IMG/VR virus record: IMGVR_UViG_3300043353_000046
Span: 1-53,938 of that record
DNA length: 53,938 nucleotides
Source: a virus
Direction: 5' to 3' (one strand)
The position numbers were made by a program, and so were the translations under genes. Below the pieces are notes generated by a model. That model did not search any database, had not been told where the DNA came from, and worked only from the letters and a program-made list of their open reading frames with translations. Shown one piece after another: positions 1 to 7,798 of the stretch; the stretch's first letter is position 1, and every line of letters starts with the position of its first letter.

Positions 1-184
1 CGACTGTGAGCATCATGAGTAGCGAGAGCGAACTTCGGAGTGTGGCGGATGCGATTGCCGAATGCCGGAAGCGTCTACAGGTGTCGGGCGCCCTCGACAG
101 CGAGACTGACCGGACGTTGAACTGGGCCTCCATGCAGACGCACTATATCGCGCATCAGTTGAGGGGGATGTGTGAAGTGCTGGT
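1..184. repeat. Terminal direct repeat, left copy
   Basis: These 184 bases recur at 53755-53938. Comparing the copies by eye gives two differences, c versus g at positions 128 and 131 (53882 and 53885). The simplest reading is a circular molecule assembled with an overlap, with the mismatches coming from strain variation or read error. A true imperfect terminal repeat is possible but less usual. Confidence 0.95.
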
Positions 185-293
185 TGCAACACAGCCCGCG
201 ACGGCGGGCTCAAAGCTGGCGCGAGAAGTCGCGCAAGGGTTACTGGAGGACCAACGTCGGGAGGATGCGAAGAAGCAACGCCGGGAGGACTGA
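6..293 (+). CDS. Hypothetical protein at the circular junction
   Basis: A 95-residue protein, mostly charged and helical, ending in a very polar Arg/Asp/Glu/Gln-rich tail. I do not recognise the family. The start is GTG at 6, with an ATG three codons in at 15 as an alternative. The gene is last in the rightward early series: on the circle it follows the non-coding region 53118-53754. Its first 179 bases are repeated at the right end of the window because of the circular overlap. The next reading frame begins directly after its stop (tga-atg). Confidence 0.7.
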   Translation: MSIMSSESELRSVADAIAECRKRLQVSGALDSETDRTLNWASMQTHYIAHQLRGMCEVLVATQPATAGSKLAREVAQGLLEDQRREDAKKQRRED

Positions 294-545
294 ATGATTG
301 ACTGGCAGGCTGTGGAAAAGGGTGAGGCGTCGGTCACGCCTCACTACCGGAAGGTGGTGGTCCTTCCCATGCGTACGCTTGTGTGTGGACCCGTGATGGT
401 GTGCGTGCTGTTGCGAGGACTCTTAGCGAATCCTCGACGCCAAGGCACCGATGATGCAGCCGGCCGCAATCTGGGATGGGAAGTGCCGCCATGCGAGGAA
501 GCGACCGAGGCCGGTAGCGCCAGCAAGGGGAATGGTGATGGATAG
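294..545 (+). CDS. Hypothetical protein, doubtful
   Basis: An 83-residue frame starting with ATG right after the previous stop codon, so translational coupling is plausible. Only the first 45 or so residues look protein-like. The rest runs antisense through the end of the PAP2 gene (423-905) and looks like a shadow of it. Either a short real gene has been extended by chance, or the whole frame is not coding. Confidence 0.35.
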   Translation: MIDWQAVEKGEASVTPHYRKVVVLPMRTLVCGPVMVCVLLRGLLANPRRQGTDDAAGRNLGWEVPPCEEATEAGSASKGNGDG

Positions 546-905
546 GCCAGGACCACCGAGGGTCGAGCAGGCGAGCGCCATATGACCAGACGGAAACCCG
601 CTCATCTCGCCATCGCTGCCACACTCATGCGTGGGCGTACATGGGCGAGCCATCGGGGCAGCCCACTTGATGAGGGCGACACCGCCCTGAGCAATGCCCA
701 GGCGAACACCCTGCAGGACGAAGGCGCGGGTGCGGTCGTCACTGCGGAAGCTTGCTAGGGTGTCCAGTCCTTCGAGTGTCAGCACCGTCACCCAGCTGGT
801 GATGTGGGCGGCTGTTCGCTCCTTCGGGGTGGGGAGGACCTGGGCGCCGGCTGATGTCGCGAGCCCGAACGCTAACACGAACGCCAAGATATTACGCCTC
901 ATCAA
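423..905 (-). CDS. Exported PAP2-family (lipid phosphatase-like) protein
   Basis: A 160-residue protein with a clear N-terminal signal peptide (basic start, hydrophobic core, cleavage near AGA-Q, residue 21). It carries the PAP2 acid phosphatase motifs in order: K80-x6-R87-P88, then PSGH at 105-108, then R135-x5-H141. The third motif normally continues x3-D, where the Asp orients the catalytic His; here that position is Gln145. The family removes phosphate from phosphatidic acid, undecaprenyl diphosphate and similar lipids outside the cytoplasmic membrane. It is shorter than usual and has only two or three possible membrane segments. It is first in the minus-strand group ending here and overlaps the endonuclease gene by 4 bases. 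Whether it is catalytically active is uncertain because of the Gln. Confidence 0.75.
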   Translation of the reverse strand: MMRRNILAFVLAFGLATSAGAQVLPTPKERTAAHITSWVTVLTLEGLDTLASFRSDDRTRAFVLQGVRLGIAQGGVALIKWAAPMARPCTPTHECGSDGEMSGFPSGHMALACSTLGGPGLSITIPLAGATGLGRFLAWRHFPSQIAAGCIIGALASRIR

Positions 906-1351
906 AGTCCGCCTCTTTCTAGATAGTCCGCCATCGCACGTAACATGGCTGGAGTAGTGTTTTCGGTCAAACCGACGTTGTGGTCACGACAGATAAGCCC
1001 TCGAATGTGACCCGTAGCGTGGTCGTGGTCGATGTGGAACTTCTCAGTACCCTCCAAAATGTGACATATGGCGCAACGATTGTTCTGTCGTGCGTACAGG
1101 TCTCGTAACTGAAGTACGCTCATTCCGTGGGAATGGGCGCGTGTGCGCTCTCGGTTCAACTCCCGGTTGGCGTCTCGCCAGCGTCTAGTAGCCACCGTCG
1201 CTCTGGCAATGATCTTTCTACGGTTGCGAAGGTAGTTGGCCCGGTCTAGCTCTTTGGCGCGACTAGGGTTCTTTCGTCGCCACTCTCTTGTTTTCCAGGC
1301 GTTATATTTAAGGCTTTTCTTGTCGACGGGGGGTATAGCTAGATGCTCCAA
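902..1351 (-). CDS. Endonuclease VII-like HNH endonuclease
   Basis: A 149-residue protein. The first 70 residues are very basic (WRRKNPSR, NRRKIIAR) and probably bind DNA. The C-terminal half has the recombination endonuclease VII signature: CAIC at about residue 95, then HIDHDHATGHIRGLIC, then RDHNVGL. This gives paired Cys zinc ligands and the His-rich catalytic loop. The family resolves branched DNA (T4 gp49) or acts as a free-standing homing nuclease. The start is TTG at 1351, preceded by AGGAG at a 9-base spacing, which puts its first 44 bases inside the DUF1353 gene. The overlap suggests a mobile nuclease that arrived here, but a packaging role as a junction resolvase is equally possible. 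Confidence 0.85.
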   Translation of the reverse strand: MEHLAIPPVDKKSLKYNAWKTREWRRKNPSRAKELDRANYLRNRRKIIARATVATRRWRDANRELNRERTRAHSHGMSVLQLRDLYARQNNRCAICHILEGTEKFHIDHDHATGHIRGLICRDHNVGLTENTTPAMLRAMADYLERGGL

Positions 1352-1736
1352 AGATACGAACTCCTATATACATAATGGTGCGAGTAAACCAGCCGACGCC
1401 TAGAAAGGTCATTGCCTCTAAGAAAATTGCATCCGCCTCGGCGCGAGTAATTGGTAACGTGGCTGTGCGGTAAATTGCGTCATGAATTACCGCGGCCTTG
1501 CCGTAGCTGCCGCAGGGAGGCAGGATGTTCCAGAAGAGTTGAGGCACGGACGCGAAGTCCGTTTCAAACCCTGCTGGCACGTCAATCCGATAGTCGCCCT
1601 GACCGAAGTCCCGATGGAACAACAGACCCGGAGCGAGAGGGACATCGGTGTCGTAATGGAAGGCGTTCAGCACCATCCAGTGCTTCCGCCCATCCATGTA
1701 GCGGAGGTCGAGCGCATCTTCGAACCGTACGCTCAT
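1308..1736 (-). CDS. DUF1353-family phage protein
   Basis: A 142-residue protein with the DUF1353 core: a VPAGFETDFASVP strand-turn at about residues 54-66, then AAVIHDAIY at about 82-90. This is followed by a helical region and a hydrophobic segment near the C-terminus (WFTRTIMYIGVRIFG). Members are common in tailed phages near structural or lysis genes; their biochemical role is not established. It overlaps its upstream neighbour by 4 bases (ATGA-type junction), which marks it as part of the same leftward transcript. Confidence 0.85.
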   Translation of the reverse strand: MSVRFEDALDLRYMDGRKHWMVLNAFHYDTDVPLAPGLLFHRDFGQGDYRIDVPAGFETDFASVPQLFWNILPPCGSYGKAAVIHDAIYRTATLPITRAEADAIFLEAMTFLGVGWFTRTIMYIGVRIFGASSYTPRRQEKP

Positions 1737-1936
1737 GACGGCCTCGCCACACTCACCCGTGCGTCCTTGTAGTTCAGGTGCGGCCGCTCATTGAATGGAC
1801 GACTGGGACCGATGTGGTCGAGGAATCCACCTCGAAGCAGGATGGCGTCCTTGAATGCTTCGAACACGTCGGTGCTCACGAAGATTTCACGCTCGCCCGC
1901 GTTGTAACGGTTGACGATTTCCGCAGGTACGTTCAT
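1733..1936 (-). CDS. Hypothetical protein
   Basis: A 67-residue soluble protein with mixed helix and strand character and no motif I recognise. Start and stop overlap the neighbouring genes by 4 bases on each side, which supports it as a real member of the leftward accessory operon. Confidence 0.65.
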   Translation of the reverse strand: MNVPAEIVNRYNAGEREIFVSTDVFEAFKDAILLRGGFLDHIGPSRPFNERPHLNYKDARVSVARPS

Positions 1937-2172
1937 CGCTTGAGGACCTGACTGTCAGAAAGCGTCTGGCTGGCTGACCCCGCCAATGGCGAGGCTACCG
2001 CCTCGCTCAGAACAGGTGCTGGGCCGACGACATCACCGAGGCCTGCCGCAGTCGACGGAGCAATATGCTCGATGAGCCCGTGGAGAACTGCAGCAGCCAA
2101 GCGCTCGACCACTTGAGGGTTCGACGTCAGATACTGTTTGATGAGGGCGGCGAAGACGGTCTTGGCAAACAT
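1933..2172 (-). CDS. Hypothetical protein with amphipathic N-terminus
   Basis: A 79-residue protein. Residues 1-35 form a hydrophobic or amphipathic helical stretch (MFAKTVFAALIKQYL), followed by a low-complexity Ala/Ser/Pro/Gly tail. It may associate with membranes or virions. No family is recognised. It overlaps the downstream gene by 4 bases. Confidence 0.6.
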   Translation of the reverse strand: MFAKTVFAALIKQYLTSNPQVVERLAAAVLHGLIEHIAPSTAAGLGDVVGPAPVLSEAVASPLAGSASQTLSDSQVLKR

Positions 2173-2180
2173 AGAAGCTC

Positions 2181-2483
2181 CTATCGCTGTTGGGGGTGAA
2201 ACTCGTTCAGGATTCCTGTCGGAGGCGGCGGCAGCATCTCTCGATAGAGAACGTAGCGGGAAGTCAACTTGACCAGCGACATCGGACCAAAGTGATCGAT
2301 CAAATGAGCCTTGTCCACATAAGTGGGCAACTGTGTACCCACTTTAGGTGACACTGGGTCTGGAACCATGTCAGACACCCGACCGATGATCCGGTAGATG
2401 CCCGCGAAACGGCCCTGCGTGACCTGCTGGACGACCCGACGCTCAGGCTGACCAATCGTGAGGGTCTCTTCAGAGGTAAGCAA
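2181..2483 (-). CDS. Hypothetical protein
   Basis: A 100-residue, strand-rich soluble protein. It overlaps the upstream gene by 14 bases. There are no motifs I can assign. Its place in an uninterrupted set of overlapping frames is the main evidence. Confidence 0.65.
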   Translation of the reverse strand: MLTSEETLTIGQPERRVVQQVTQGRFAGIYRIIGRVSDMVPDPVSPKVGTQLPTYVDKAHLIDHFGPMSLVKLTSRYVLYREMLPPPPTGILNEFHPQQR

Positions 2484-2778
2484 GGGACGCCTCCAGGAGG
2501 TTCACGAGCGCCTTCTGGGCGTGTAGAGGCATGGAGCGGCTGAAGCGAGTGGAGCGAGACAGCTCCAGGCACTGTTCGCTCCGAAGCCGGTATTCATGAG
2601 CGCGTTCAGCCAGCTTCTGCGCGAGAGCCGCGATGGTCTGTTCCGCCTTGTGCATGACCTTGGCCTTCCCATCTTGGGTGGCTTCAGCTACGAACTTCTG
2701 AATGGCGCTGTCGCAACAATGGACGCACCCGCACTGCGACGAGTGAGGTACGAAGTCATCGTCCATGTGAATGCTCAC
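2470..2778 (-). CDS. Hypothetical protein with N-terminal Cys/His cluster
   Basis: A 102-residue protein. The N-terminus has CGCVHCC at about residues 16-22, with nearby His residues, and could bind a metal. The rest is a long Lys/Glu/Ala-rich helix that is probably a coiled coil. It overlaps the upstream gene by 4 bases. No family is recognised. Confidence 0.6.
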   Translation of the reverse strand: MSIHMDDDFVPHSSQCGCVHCCDSAIQKFVAEATQDGKAKVMHKAEQTIAALAQKLAERAHEYRLRSEQCLELSRSTRFSRSMPLHAQKALVNLLEASLAYL

Positions 2779-3053
2779 TGAACACCCGCCACTCTCGGAC
2801 CCATTGGCTTGACCGGCACCTTCTTGACCCGACTCTTCTGCGTGTACCCAATGAGCGTGCGGCCAATGTAGATGACCGTGCGTTCATTCAGGTGAGCCTC
2901 AGTGACGATGAAGCAGGGAAGACCGCCCTCGGTTGTGAGGTCACAGGAGTCCACACCGTCCTCTAATGTGAACGCTCGGGTGCCGCCAATGGTGGCAAAC
3001 TCCCAGTCGGTGACGTGGGTTTCAGTGAAGGCGGGCTCAGACTTGAGTTCCAA
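2775..3053 (-). CDS. Hypothetical protein, TTG start
   Basis: A 92-residue soluble, strand-rich protein. The open frame runs upstream to 3197, but that extension would translate the tRNA-like element at 3082-3155 and gives typical tRNA-derived nonsense. I therefore place the start at TTG 3053, which has a strong GGAGG ribosome binding site 5 bases upstream. It is the first gene of the leftward accessory operon. Confidence 0.65.
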   Translation of the reverse strand: MELKSEPAFTETHVTDWEFATIGGTRAFTLEDGVDSCDLTTEGGLPCFIVTEAHLNERTVIYIGRTLIGYTQKSRVKKVPVKPMGPRVAGVQ

Positions 3054-3081
3054 GGAATCCTCCGATTCATTGAGTAGAAAC

Positions 3082-3155
3082 CCCCTCGGACTGGAGTCGA
3101 ACCAGTATCTTCGGTCGTTGTCGAGCGGGGCTCTACCGCATTGAGCTACCGAGGG
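3082..3155 (-). tRNA. tRNA-like element with defective anticodon arm
   Basis: Read on the minus strand, this has a perfect 7-bp acceptor stem (CCCTCGG with CCGAGGG), TA at positions 8-9, a D arm GCTC/GAGC with a GG-containing 9-base loop, and a perfect 5-bp T stem (ACTGG/CCAGT) around TTCGACT. The anticodon arm does not fold properly: CCGCT against GACCG pairs at only three of five positions, and the base before the would-be anticodon (ACA) is G rather than T. No CCA is encoded. It is either a decayed phage tRNA or a tRNA-shaped processing signal. It lies just upstream of the leftward accessory operon. Confidence 0.55.
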
Positions 3156-3189
3156 TATACAGGGGTACACGCAACTCACATGCCAACTC

Positions 3190-3205
3190 TGGTACACTTA
3201 GTAGG
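3190..3205 (+). promoter_or_regulatory. Putative extended -10 promoter for terminase operon
   Basis: TGGTACACTTAGTAGG contains TGn followed by TACACT, an extended -10 hexamer, 20 bases before the first terminase gene. Closely related sequences occur at 5574, 9871, 18807 and (minus strand) 31643. No good -35 is seen. Confidence 0.45.
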
Positions 3206-3225
3206 CGGGTGGAGGAGCCCTCACT

Positions 3226-3720
3226 ATGCCCGGAGCACGTCCCAGCAAGTTCACCAAAGACCCAGATTCCCCAGCGACCCCCAAGGACCCCAAGGCTCCC
3301 ACCCGCGTATTCAAGCGCATGGGTCCGGTCAGCGAGGTCGAGGTGGGGTTCATCCGCCAGTTCCTGCAGGACCAGCCGAGGGAGATTACGCCGGCCCAGA
3401 CGACCGCACTCTCGAAAGTGATGCGTCGCTCGAAGGAGGTCGTGAAGGACATCATCGAGCAAGCCCGAGAGGAATTTCAGGGCTCAGCGCTCGACTACGT
3501 CCGCATCCACAAGGAGTCGACCATCTCCGCCTTCGAACGCGGGGACAACGAGGTCGCTATCAAGAGTGCCCAATGGGCTATCGCGAATATGAGCCAAGAG
3601 GGGACTCGGGTGGTCGAGAAGGTGGCTGCTGAAGGTGGCGGCGGAGTCAAAATCATGATTGGTGTCCAGATGGGTGGGATTGATAAGCCCAAGGGACCCG
3701 TAGTCACGGAAATCAAGTAA
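3226..3720 (+). CDS. terS: Putative terminase small subunit
   Basis: A 164-residue protein directly upstream of the large terminase gene and overlapping it by one base (taATG), the usual position for TerS. It would bind the packaging site and regulate the motor. The N-terminus is basic and Pro-rich (starting MPGARPSKFTKDP). Residues 35-120 are helical with repeated charged patterns, and the C-terminus is a short strand region. The assignment rests on position and size more than on a sequence motif. The N-terminal GARPSKF resembles the starts of three replication genes in this genome. Confidence 0.65.
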   Translation: MPGARPSKFTKDPDSPATPKDPKAPTRVFKRMGPVSEVEVGFIRQFLQDQPREITPAQTTALSKVMRRSKEVVKDIIEQAREEFQGSALDYVRIHKESTISAFERGDNEVAIKSAQWAIANMSQEGTRVVEKVAAEGGGGVKIMIGVQMGGIDKPKGPVVTEIK

Positions 3721-5543
3721 TGCCGTTCCAGAAGGGGCATAAACTCTCTCCCAAGAGACGTAAACCTCTCGACCCCCCAGTCCTCCCACCGGAACCTGCC
3801 ATAGAGGCGGGGGCGGTGGTCCTCCCACAGGGGGTAGTCTTAACTACCCCTGGGAACGGACCCCTCCCCCCTGGCACATCAAATCAGTCAAATCATTCAG
3901 CAAATAGTGCTGAAAATGGGTCTGAGGGGGTATCAGAAAATTCAGGAGGGGTCCCCCTGACAGAATTGCCCTTGGTTGCACAGAACGGCTTCCATCCGTG
4001 CAGCAAATGTACGAAGCGGAGAGCCAAAGCCGGTCTGCCACCGAACATTTGCTATGACTGCGACCTCTGTAGTGAGTGTTTTGCGGTCTCAGTCGTAGTT
4101 ACCAGCGAGGACGGCAAGCGCCGGGCGCCCTATACGCCCCAGCCGCACCAAATAGCGGCCCACGCGTGTGACGCACCCAACCTGCTCTGTCTGGGCACAC
4201 GGGGTACCGGCAAATCAAAGTGGCTGCGGTGGGACGCCATCATCCGCTGCATGATGATTCCCAACTTCCGGGCGCTCATCATCCGCAGGACCATGCCCGA
4301 GCTGCGGAAGTCCCACCTCTCGATGATTGAGTTCGAGATGAAGCAGCTGGGCGGGACCTTCCTGAAGACGACCTTCCAGGCTGTGTTTCCGAATGGCAGC
4401 ACCATCACCTTCGCGCACTGTGAGACCGAAGCGGACATTCTGAACTTCCTGTCGAGCGAGTACGGGTTCATCGGCTTTGACGAGCTGTCGACGTTCACGC
4501 TGAATCAGTTCCTGCAGATAAGTGCCGCAGCCCGAGCGCCAGAGGGTGAGGGCTATGACGCGGTCGTGCGCTGCGGGTCAAATCCGCTGGGTATTGGCTC
4601 GCTGTGGATGAAAGCGTGGTTCGTCGACCATCAGGTGAGGTTCGAGGACTACCCGGACTACCTGCCTGATGAGTTCGTCATGCAGTTCAGCACACTCGAC
4701 GACAACGAGTATCTGGACAAGAAGAAGTACGAGAGCCGGCTGAAGAATCTCCCCGACCATGTGCGGCGGGCGTGGTTGAAAGGCGAGTTCGTCTCTGAGG
4801 GCACGTACTTCGAGGACTTCTTCCCGACCATGCTGGTGGGTGAGACTGACGAAGAGGAAGTTGAACTCCCGTGGCATGTCATCGACGACGTCCCCCGCTG
4901 GCAGGGGATGCCTATTTTCGAACTGAGCTGGCTGTCCATCTACCGCGCCATCGACTGGGGCTACAGCCCAGACCCAGCGGTCTGCTTGTGGATTGCGGTG
5001 CTGCCGAACAAGTCAGCCATCGTGTTCAAGGAGATGACCTGGAAGAAGACGCTCGCAGAGGTGGTCGCCCGAGACATCAAGAAAGCCAGCGAGGGCATGC
5101 GGATTGTCGAGACCTTCGCGGACAAAACCATGTTCATCGAGACGGGGGCGGCGCAATACACGATTGCCGACAAGTTCGAGTCGAATGGGGTGCCACTGAC
5201 GCCCATGCTCAATGACCGCGAGATGTTTGGATATTCCATCAACGAGTTCCTGACTGAGAAGGTCGACTGGGGCATGGAGGACAAGCATATCTATCGACCG
5301 AAGCTCCAGATTGTGAAGGCTGAGGGCAAGACCCGCTATGGGTGCAAGGAACTCCTCCGCACCCTCCCGCACCAACAGCGTGACAAGCTGAACCCGGCGA
5401 AACTCGCAGACGGTGAGGACCACTGGACGGTGGCGCTCGCCTACTTCTGCATGGGTATGGCGCCCGCGAGCAAACCATCCGCTGAGACCGAAGTGAAGCC
5501 GTGGATGCGACCGAAGCAGCGACGACGGAACCTCGCAGCATAA
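3720..5543 (+). CDS. terL: Terminase large subunit
   Basis: A 607-residue packaging motor. The ATPase domain has a Walker A at 159-166 (GTRGTGKS) and a Walker B at 251-255 (IGFDE). The C-terminal RNase H-like nuclease begins at AIDWGYSPDP (Asp412) and ends with the DGEDHWTVALAY acidic motif near 575. The N-terminus is unusual: about 90 low-complexity Pro/Gly/Ser/Asn residues are followed by a six-Cys cluster (Cys94, 97, 111, 114, 117, 120) that looks like a zinc-binding module. The protein cuts concatemeric DNA and pumps it into proheads through the portal encoded next. Confidence 0.95.
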   Translation: MPFQKGHKLSPKRRKPLDPPVLPPEPAIEAGAVVLPQGVVLTTPGNGPLPPGTSNQSNHSANSAENGSEGVSENSGGVPLTELPLVAQNGFHPCSKCTKRRAKAGLPPNICYDCDLCSECFAVSVVVTSEDGKRRAPYTPQPHQIAAHACDAPNLLCLGTRGTGKSKWLRWDAIIRCMMIPNFRALIIRRTMPELRKSHLSMIEFEMKQLGGTFLKTTFQAVFPNGSTITFAHCETEADILNFLSSEYGFIGFDELSTFTLNQFLQISAAARAPEGEGYDAVVRCGSNPLGIGSLWMKAWFVDHQVRFEDYPDYLPDEFVMQFSTLDDNEYLDKKKYESRLKNLPDHVRRAWLKGEFVSEGTYFEDFFPTMLVGETDEEEVELPWHVIDDVPRWQGMPIFELSWLSIYRAIDWGYSPDPAVCLWIAVLPNKSAIVFKEMTWKKTLAEVVARDIKKASEGMRIVETFADKTMFIETGAAQYTIADKFESNGVPLTPMLNDREMFGYSINEFLTEKVDWGMEDKHIYRPKLQIVKAEGKTRYGCKELLRTLPHQQRDKLNPAKLADGEDHWTVALAYFCMGMAPASKPSAETEVKPWMRPKQRRRNLAA

Positions 5544-5573
5544 AGCATTCCGTGGGTACCGGGTACCTGAATG

Positions 5574-5589
5574 TGGTACGATTGAAAGG
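5574..5589 (+). promoter_or_regulatory. Putative extended -10 promoter for portal gene
   Basis: TGGTACGATTGAAAGG lies six bases before the portal start. It has TGn-TACGAT and matches the elements at 3190 and 18807. Two GGGTACC copies sit just upstream (5554-5566). Confidence 0.4.
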
Positions 5590-5595
5590 ACTTAT

Positions 5596-7773
5596 ATGGC
5601 AAACGAACTTGCAGCGGCGGGCGAGGTAGGCGAGGCAGAGGACGCAGGCACGGAGTCTGCAGCCGCAACCACAGCGCCAGAAGCGGGCGCGGTAGACGAC
5701 AAGGCCATCTCTGACCAACTCATGGCCGAGGTGCTGGCCTGGGAGAAAGTCCGCAAGCAGAAATCGGTCGACTGGAAGATTAACGTCGAACGCCGGCTGG
5801 GCACACCGGGCGCAAATGTCTATACCGGCGGGCTCGCGGTCGACGCGACCAGCGCGGATGGTCAGTCGACCATCAACCCGGACTGGTATCTCACCAAGAC
5901 CAAGACCGCCAACCTGTTCAGTATCGTGCCCGAAGTGCAGCTCACCCCTGCGCAAGAGAAGTATGGCCCGGCCATCTACCCCTTTCAGAAAGCCCTCAAC
6001 TTCGAGCTGAGTGACAAGCGAGCCGACATCGGGGTACCAGTGGATGAGGTGCTGAATGACGTCGTCAATGCGTCAGGCATTGGCGCGGTCATGGTGGGGT
6101 ACACGGCACGCTTCGAAACCACCAAGGTAGCGGTCGAGGAGTCGATTACCGCCCCGAGCGGAGCGACAGCGGCGACCAAGGACATGACGCTGGAGCAGCT
6201 GCAGCAGCTCGAAGCGGCTGGACTGGTTCACCTGAAGGACGCGCAGAAAGTCATCAGCTACAAATTCTTCATCAACAGGATTTCGCCGATTCATCTGCTC
6301 GTGCCGGCTGGGTTCACCGGCTCGCTGTATGACAACGCCGACTGGGTGGGGTTCGAGGGCGAATACTCGTGGGCGGATGCGCAAGCGAATCTCAAGCTGA
6401 CCGAGGCGCAGAGGTCTCAGGTGCTCGGGAACAACACCCCAGAGACCAGCAGCCAGTCGCTGAGGGGCGCGCAGGACCAGCAAGCCGCGAACACGACCCC
6501 CGTGGTCCGCTACAAGGAACTCTACTACTGGCGGGCGCGTCAGAACGCCAATGAGCTGAACCTACAGGCCATCTGGAAGGTCGTGTTTGTGGCTGGGCTT
6601 ACCGAGCCGGTCATTCACGAAGCCTGGAAGGGCCAGCAGACCGACCCGATGACCCACAAGATGGTCGGATGCACCAAATTCCCGGTGCGGGTGCTGACGC
6701 TCACGTACATCACGGACAATGCGGTCCCGCCGTCAGATAGTCAGGCCGGCAGACCGCAGGTTGATGACATGAGGCGTTCGCGTGGCCAGATGTTCATGAA
6801 CCGGGAGCGCTCGATTCCGATTCGCTGGTTTGACGTGAACCGCATCGACACCACAGTTGCAGACACTCTCATGCGCGGCACTTGGCAGGGGATGATTCCG
6901 ACCAACGGAGACGGCGCGCGCTCCATCGGGGAGATTGCGCGAGCGTCGTATCCCGCTGAGGACATGAGCTTCGACCGCAAGGCGGAAGAAGACCTGCGGG
7001 CGACGTGGCAGATTGGTCCGAACCAAGGCGGCACAGCAGCCTCGGGCGACCAAACAGCAGCAGCAGCAAACATCACGCAGCAAGGCTTCCAGACCGTGAT
7101 GGGCCAGGAGCAGAACAAGGTGCGAAGGTTCTTCCTCAGCATCGTGGAAGTGCTCGCCGGCTGGATGGCCCTCTACTCGGACTTCCCGTCACTCGCGGAC
7201 GACGAACGTCAGGCGATGATGCAAGCGTGGGACGACAAACAGGTCCTCCATGACTTGGTGTTCAAGATTCGGCCGGGCTCGCAGATTGTGCAGAGTGCGG
7301 AGGACCGCATCAAGCAGCTGTCGTCCACACTGAATCTGACGGTGCAGAGTGGGTTCGTGAATCCCGAACCGCTCATCATCGAGATTATGGAGCTGTCGAA
7401 CCTGGACCCGCAGAAGGTCATGGTCAAGCCGACACCGAAGAATCCCGACCTGCCGAATCTGAGCTTCCGGTTTACGGGCAAGGACGACATGCAGAACAGT
7501 GCCGTGGTGGCGCTGTTAGCCAAGGCCGGTCTGCTCCCAAGTCTCGATGAGGTCAAGAAGGCCCAGGAGTTCCTGCTGGCGGCCTCTCAACCTCCTGCTC
7601 CTGCCCAGCCGGGTATGTCGGCTGACGCGGCTCCTGCCGGTGCTCCTGACGGTGTTCCTCCCACTCCAGGGGCGCCGGCCAATGGAGTGAGCGTGACGCC
7701 ACAGGGTGGGTTGAGCGCGCACCCGGACTGGCATCTGACGGACAAGGTGGCAAAGCGCGGACGCGATATCTAA
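5596..7773 (+). CDS. Portal protein
   Basis: A 725-residue protein immediately after terL and before the scaffold/capsid genes, the expected place and size for the portal of a podovirus-like phage. It has an Ala/Glu-rich N-terminus, a long helical and strand core (for example DWKINVERRLG near residue 55), a central stem-like helical region, and a C-terminal Pro/Ala-rich tail from about residue 655. The portal forms the dodecameric DNA channel, docks the terminase and nucleates head assembly. No catalytic residues are expected. Confidence comes from context and length. Confidence 0.85.
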   Translation: MANELAAAGEVGEAEDAGTESAAATTAPEAGAVDDKAISDQLMAEVLAWEKVRKQKSVDWKINVERRLGTPGANVYTGGLAVDATSADGQSTINPDWYLTKTKTANLFSIVPEVQLTPAQEKYGPAIYPFQKALNFELSDKRADIGVPVDEVLNDVVNASGIGAVMVGYTARFETTKVAVEESITAPSGATAATKDMTLEQLQQLEAAGLVHLKDAQKVISYKFFINRISPIHLLVPAGFTGSLYDNADWVGFEGEYSWADAQANLKLTEAQRSQVLGNNTPETSSQSLRGAQDQQAANTTPVVRYKELYYWRARQNANELNLQAIWKVVFVAGLTEPVIHEAWKGQQTDPMTHKMVGCTKFPVRVLTLTYITDNAVPPSDSQAGRPQVDDMRRSRGQMFMNRERSIPIRWFDVNRIDTTVADTLMRGTWQGMIPTNGDGARSIGEIARASYPAEDMSFDRKAEEDLRATWQIGPNQGGTAASGDQTAAAANITQQGFQTVMGQEQNKVRRFFLSIVEVLAGWMALYSDFPSLADDERQAMMQAWDDKQVLHDLVFKIRPGSQIVQSAEDRIKQLSSTLNLTVQSGFVNPEPLIIEIMELSNLDPQKVMVKPTPKNPDLPNLSFRFTGKDDMQNSAVVALLAKAGLLPSLDEVKKAQEFLLAASQPPAPAQPGMSADAAPAGAPDGVPPTPGAPANGVSVTPQGGLSAHPDWHLTDKVAKRGRDI

Positions 7774-7798
7774 CTCGACATCCTTCGGAGGAGGGACC

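Noticed and set aside
3054-3197. Upstream extension of the 2775 gene
   Set aside because: It translates the tRNA-like element; the TTG at 3053 with GGAGG is a better start.
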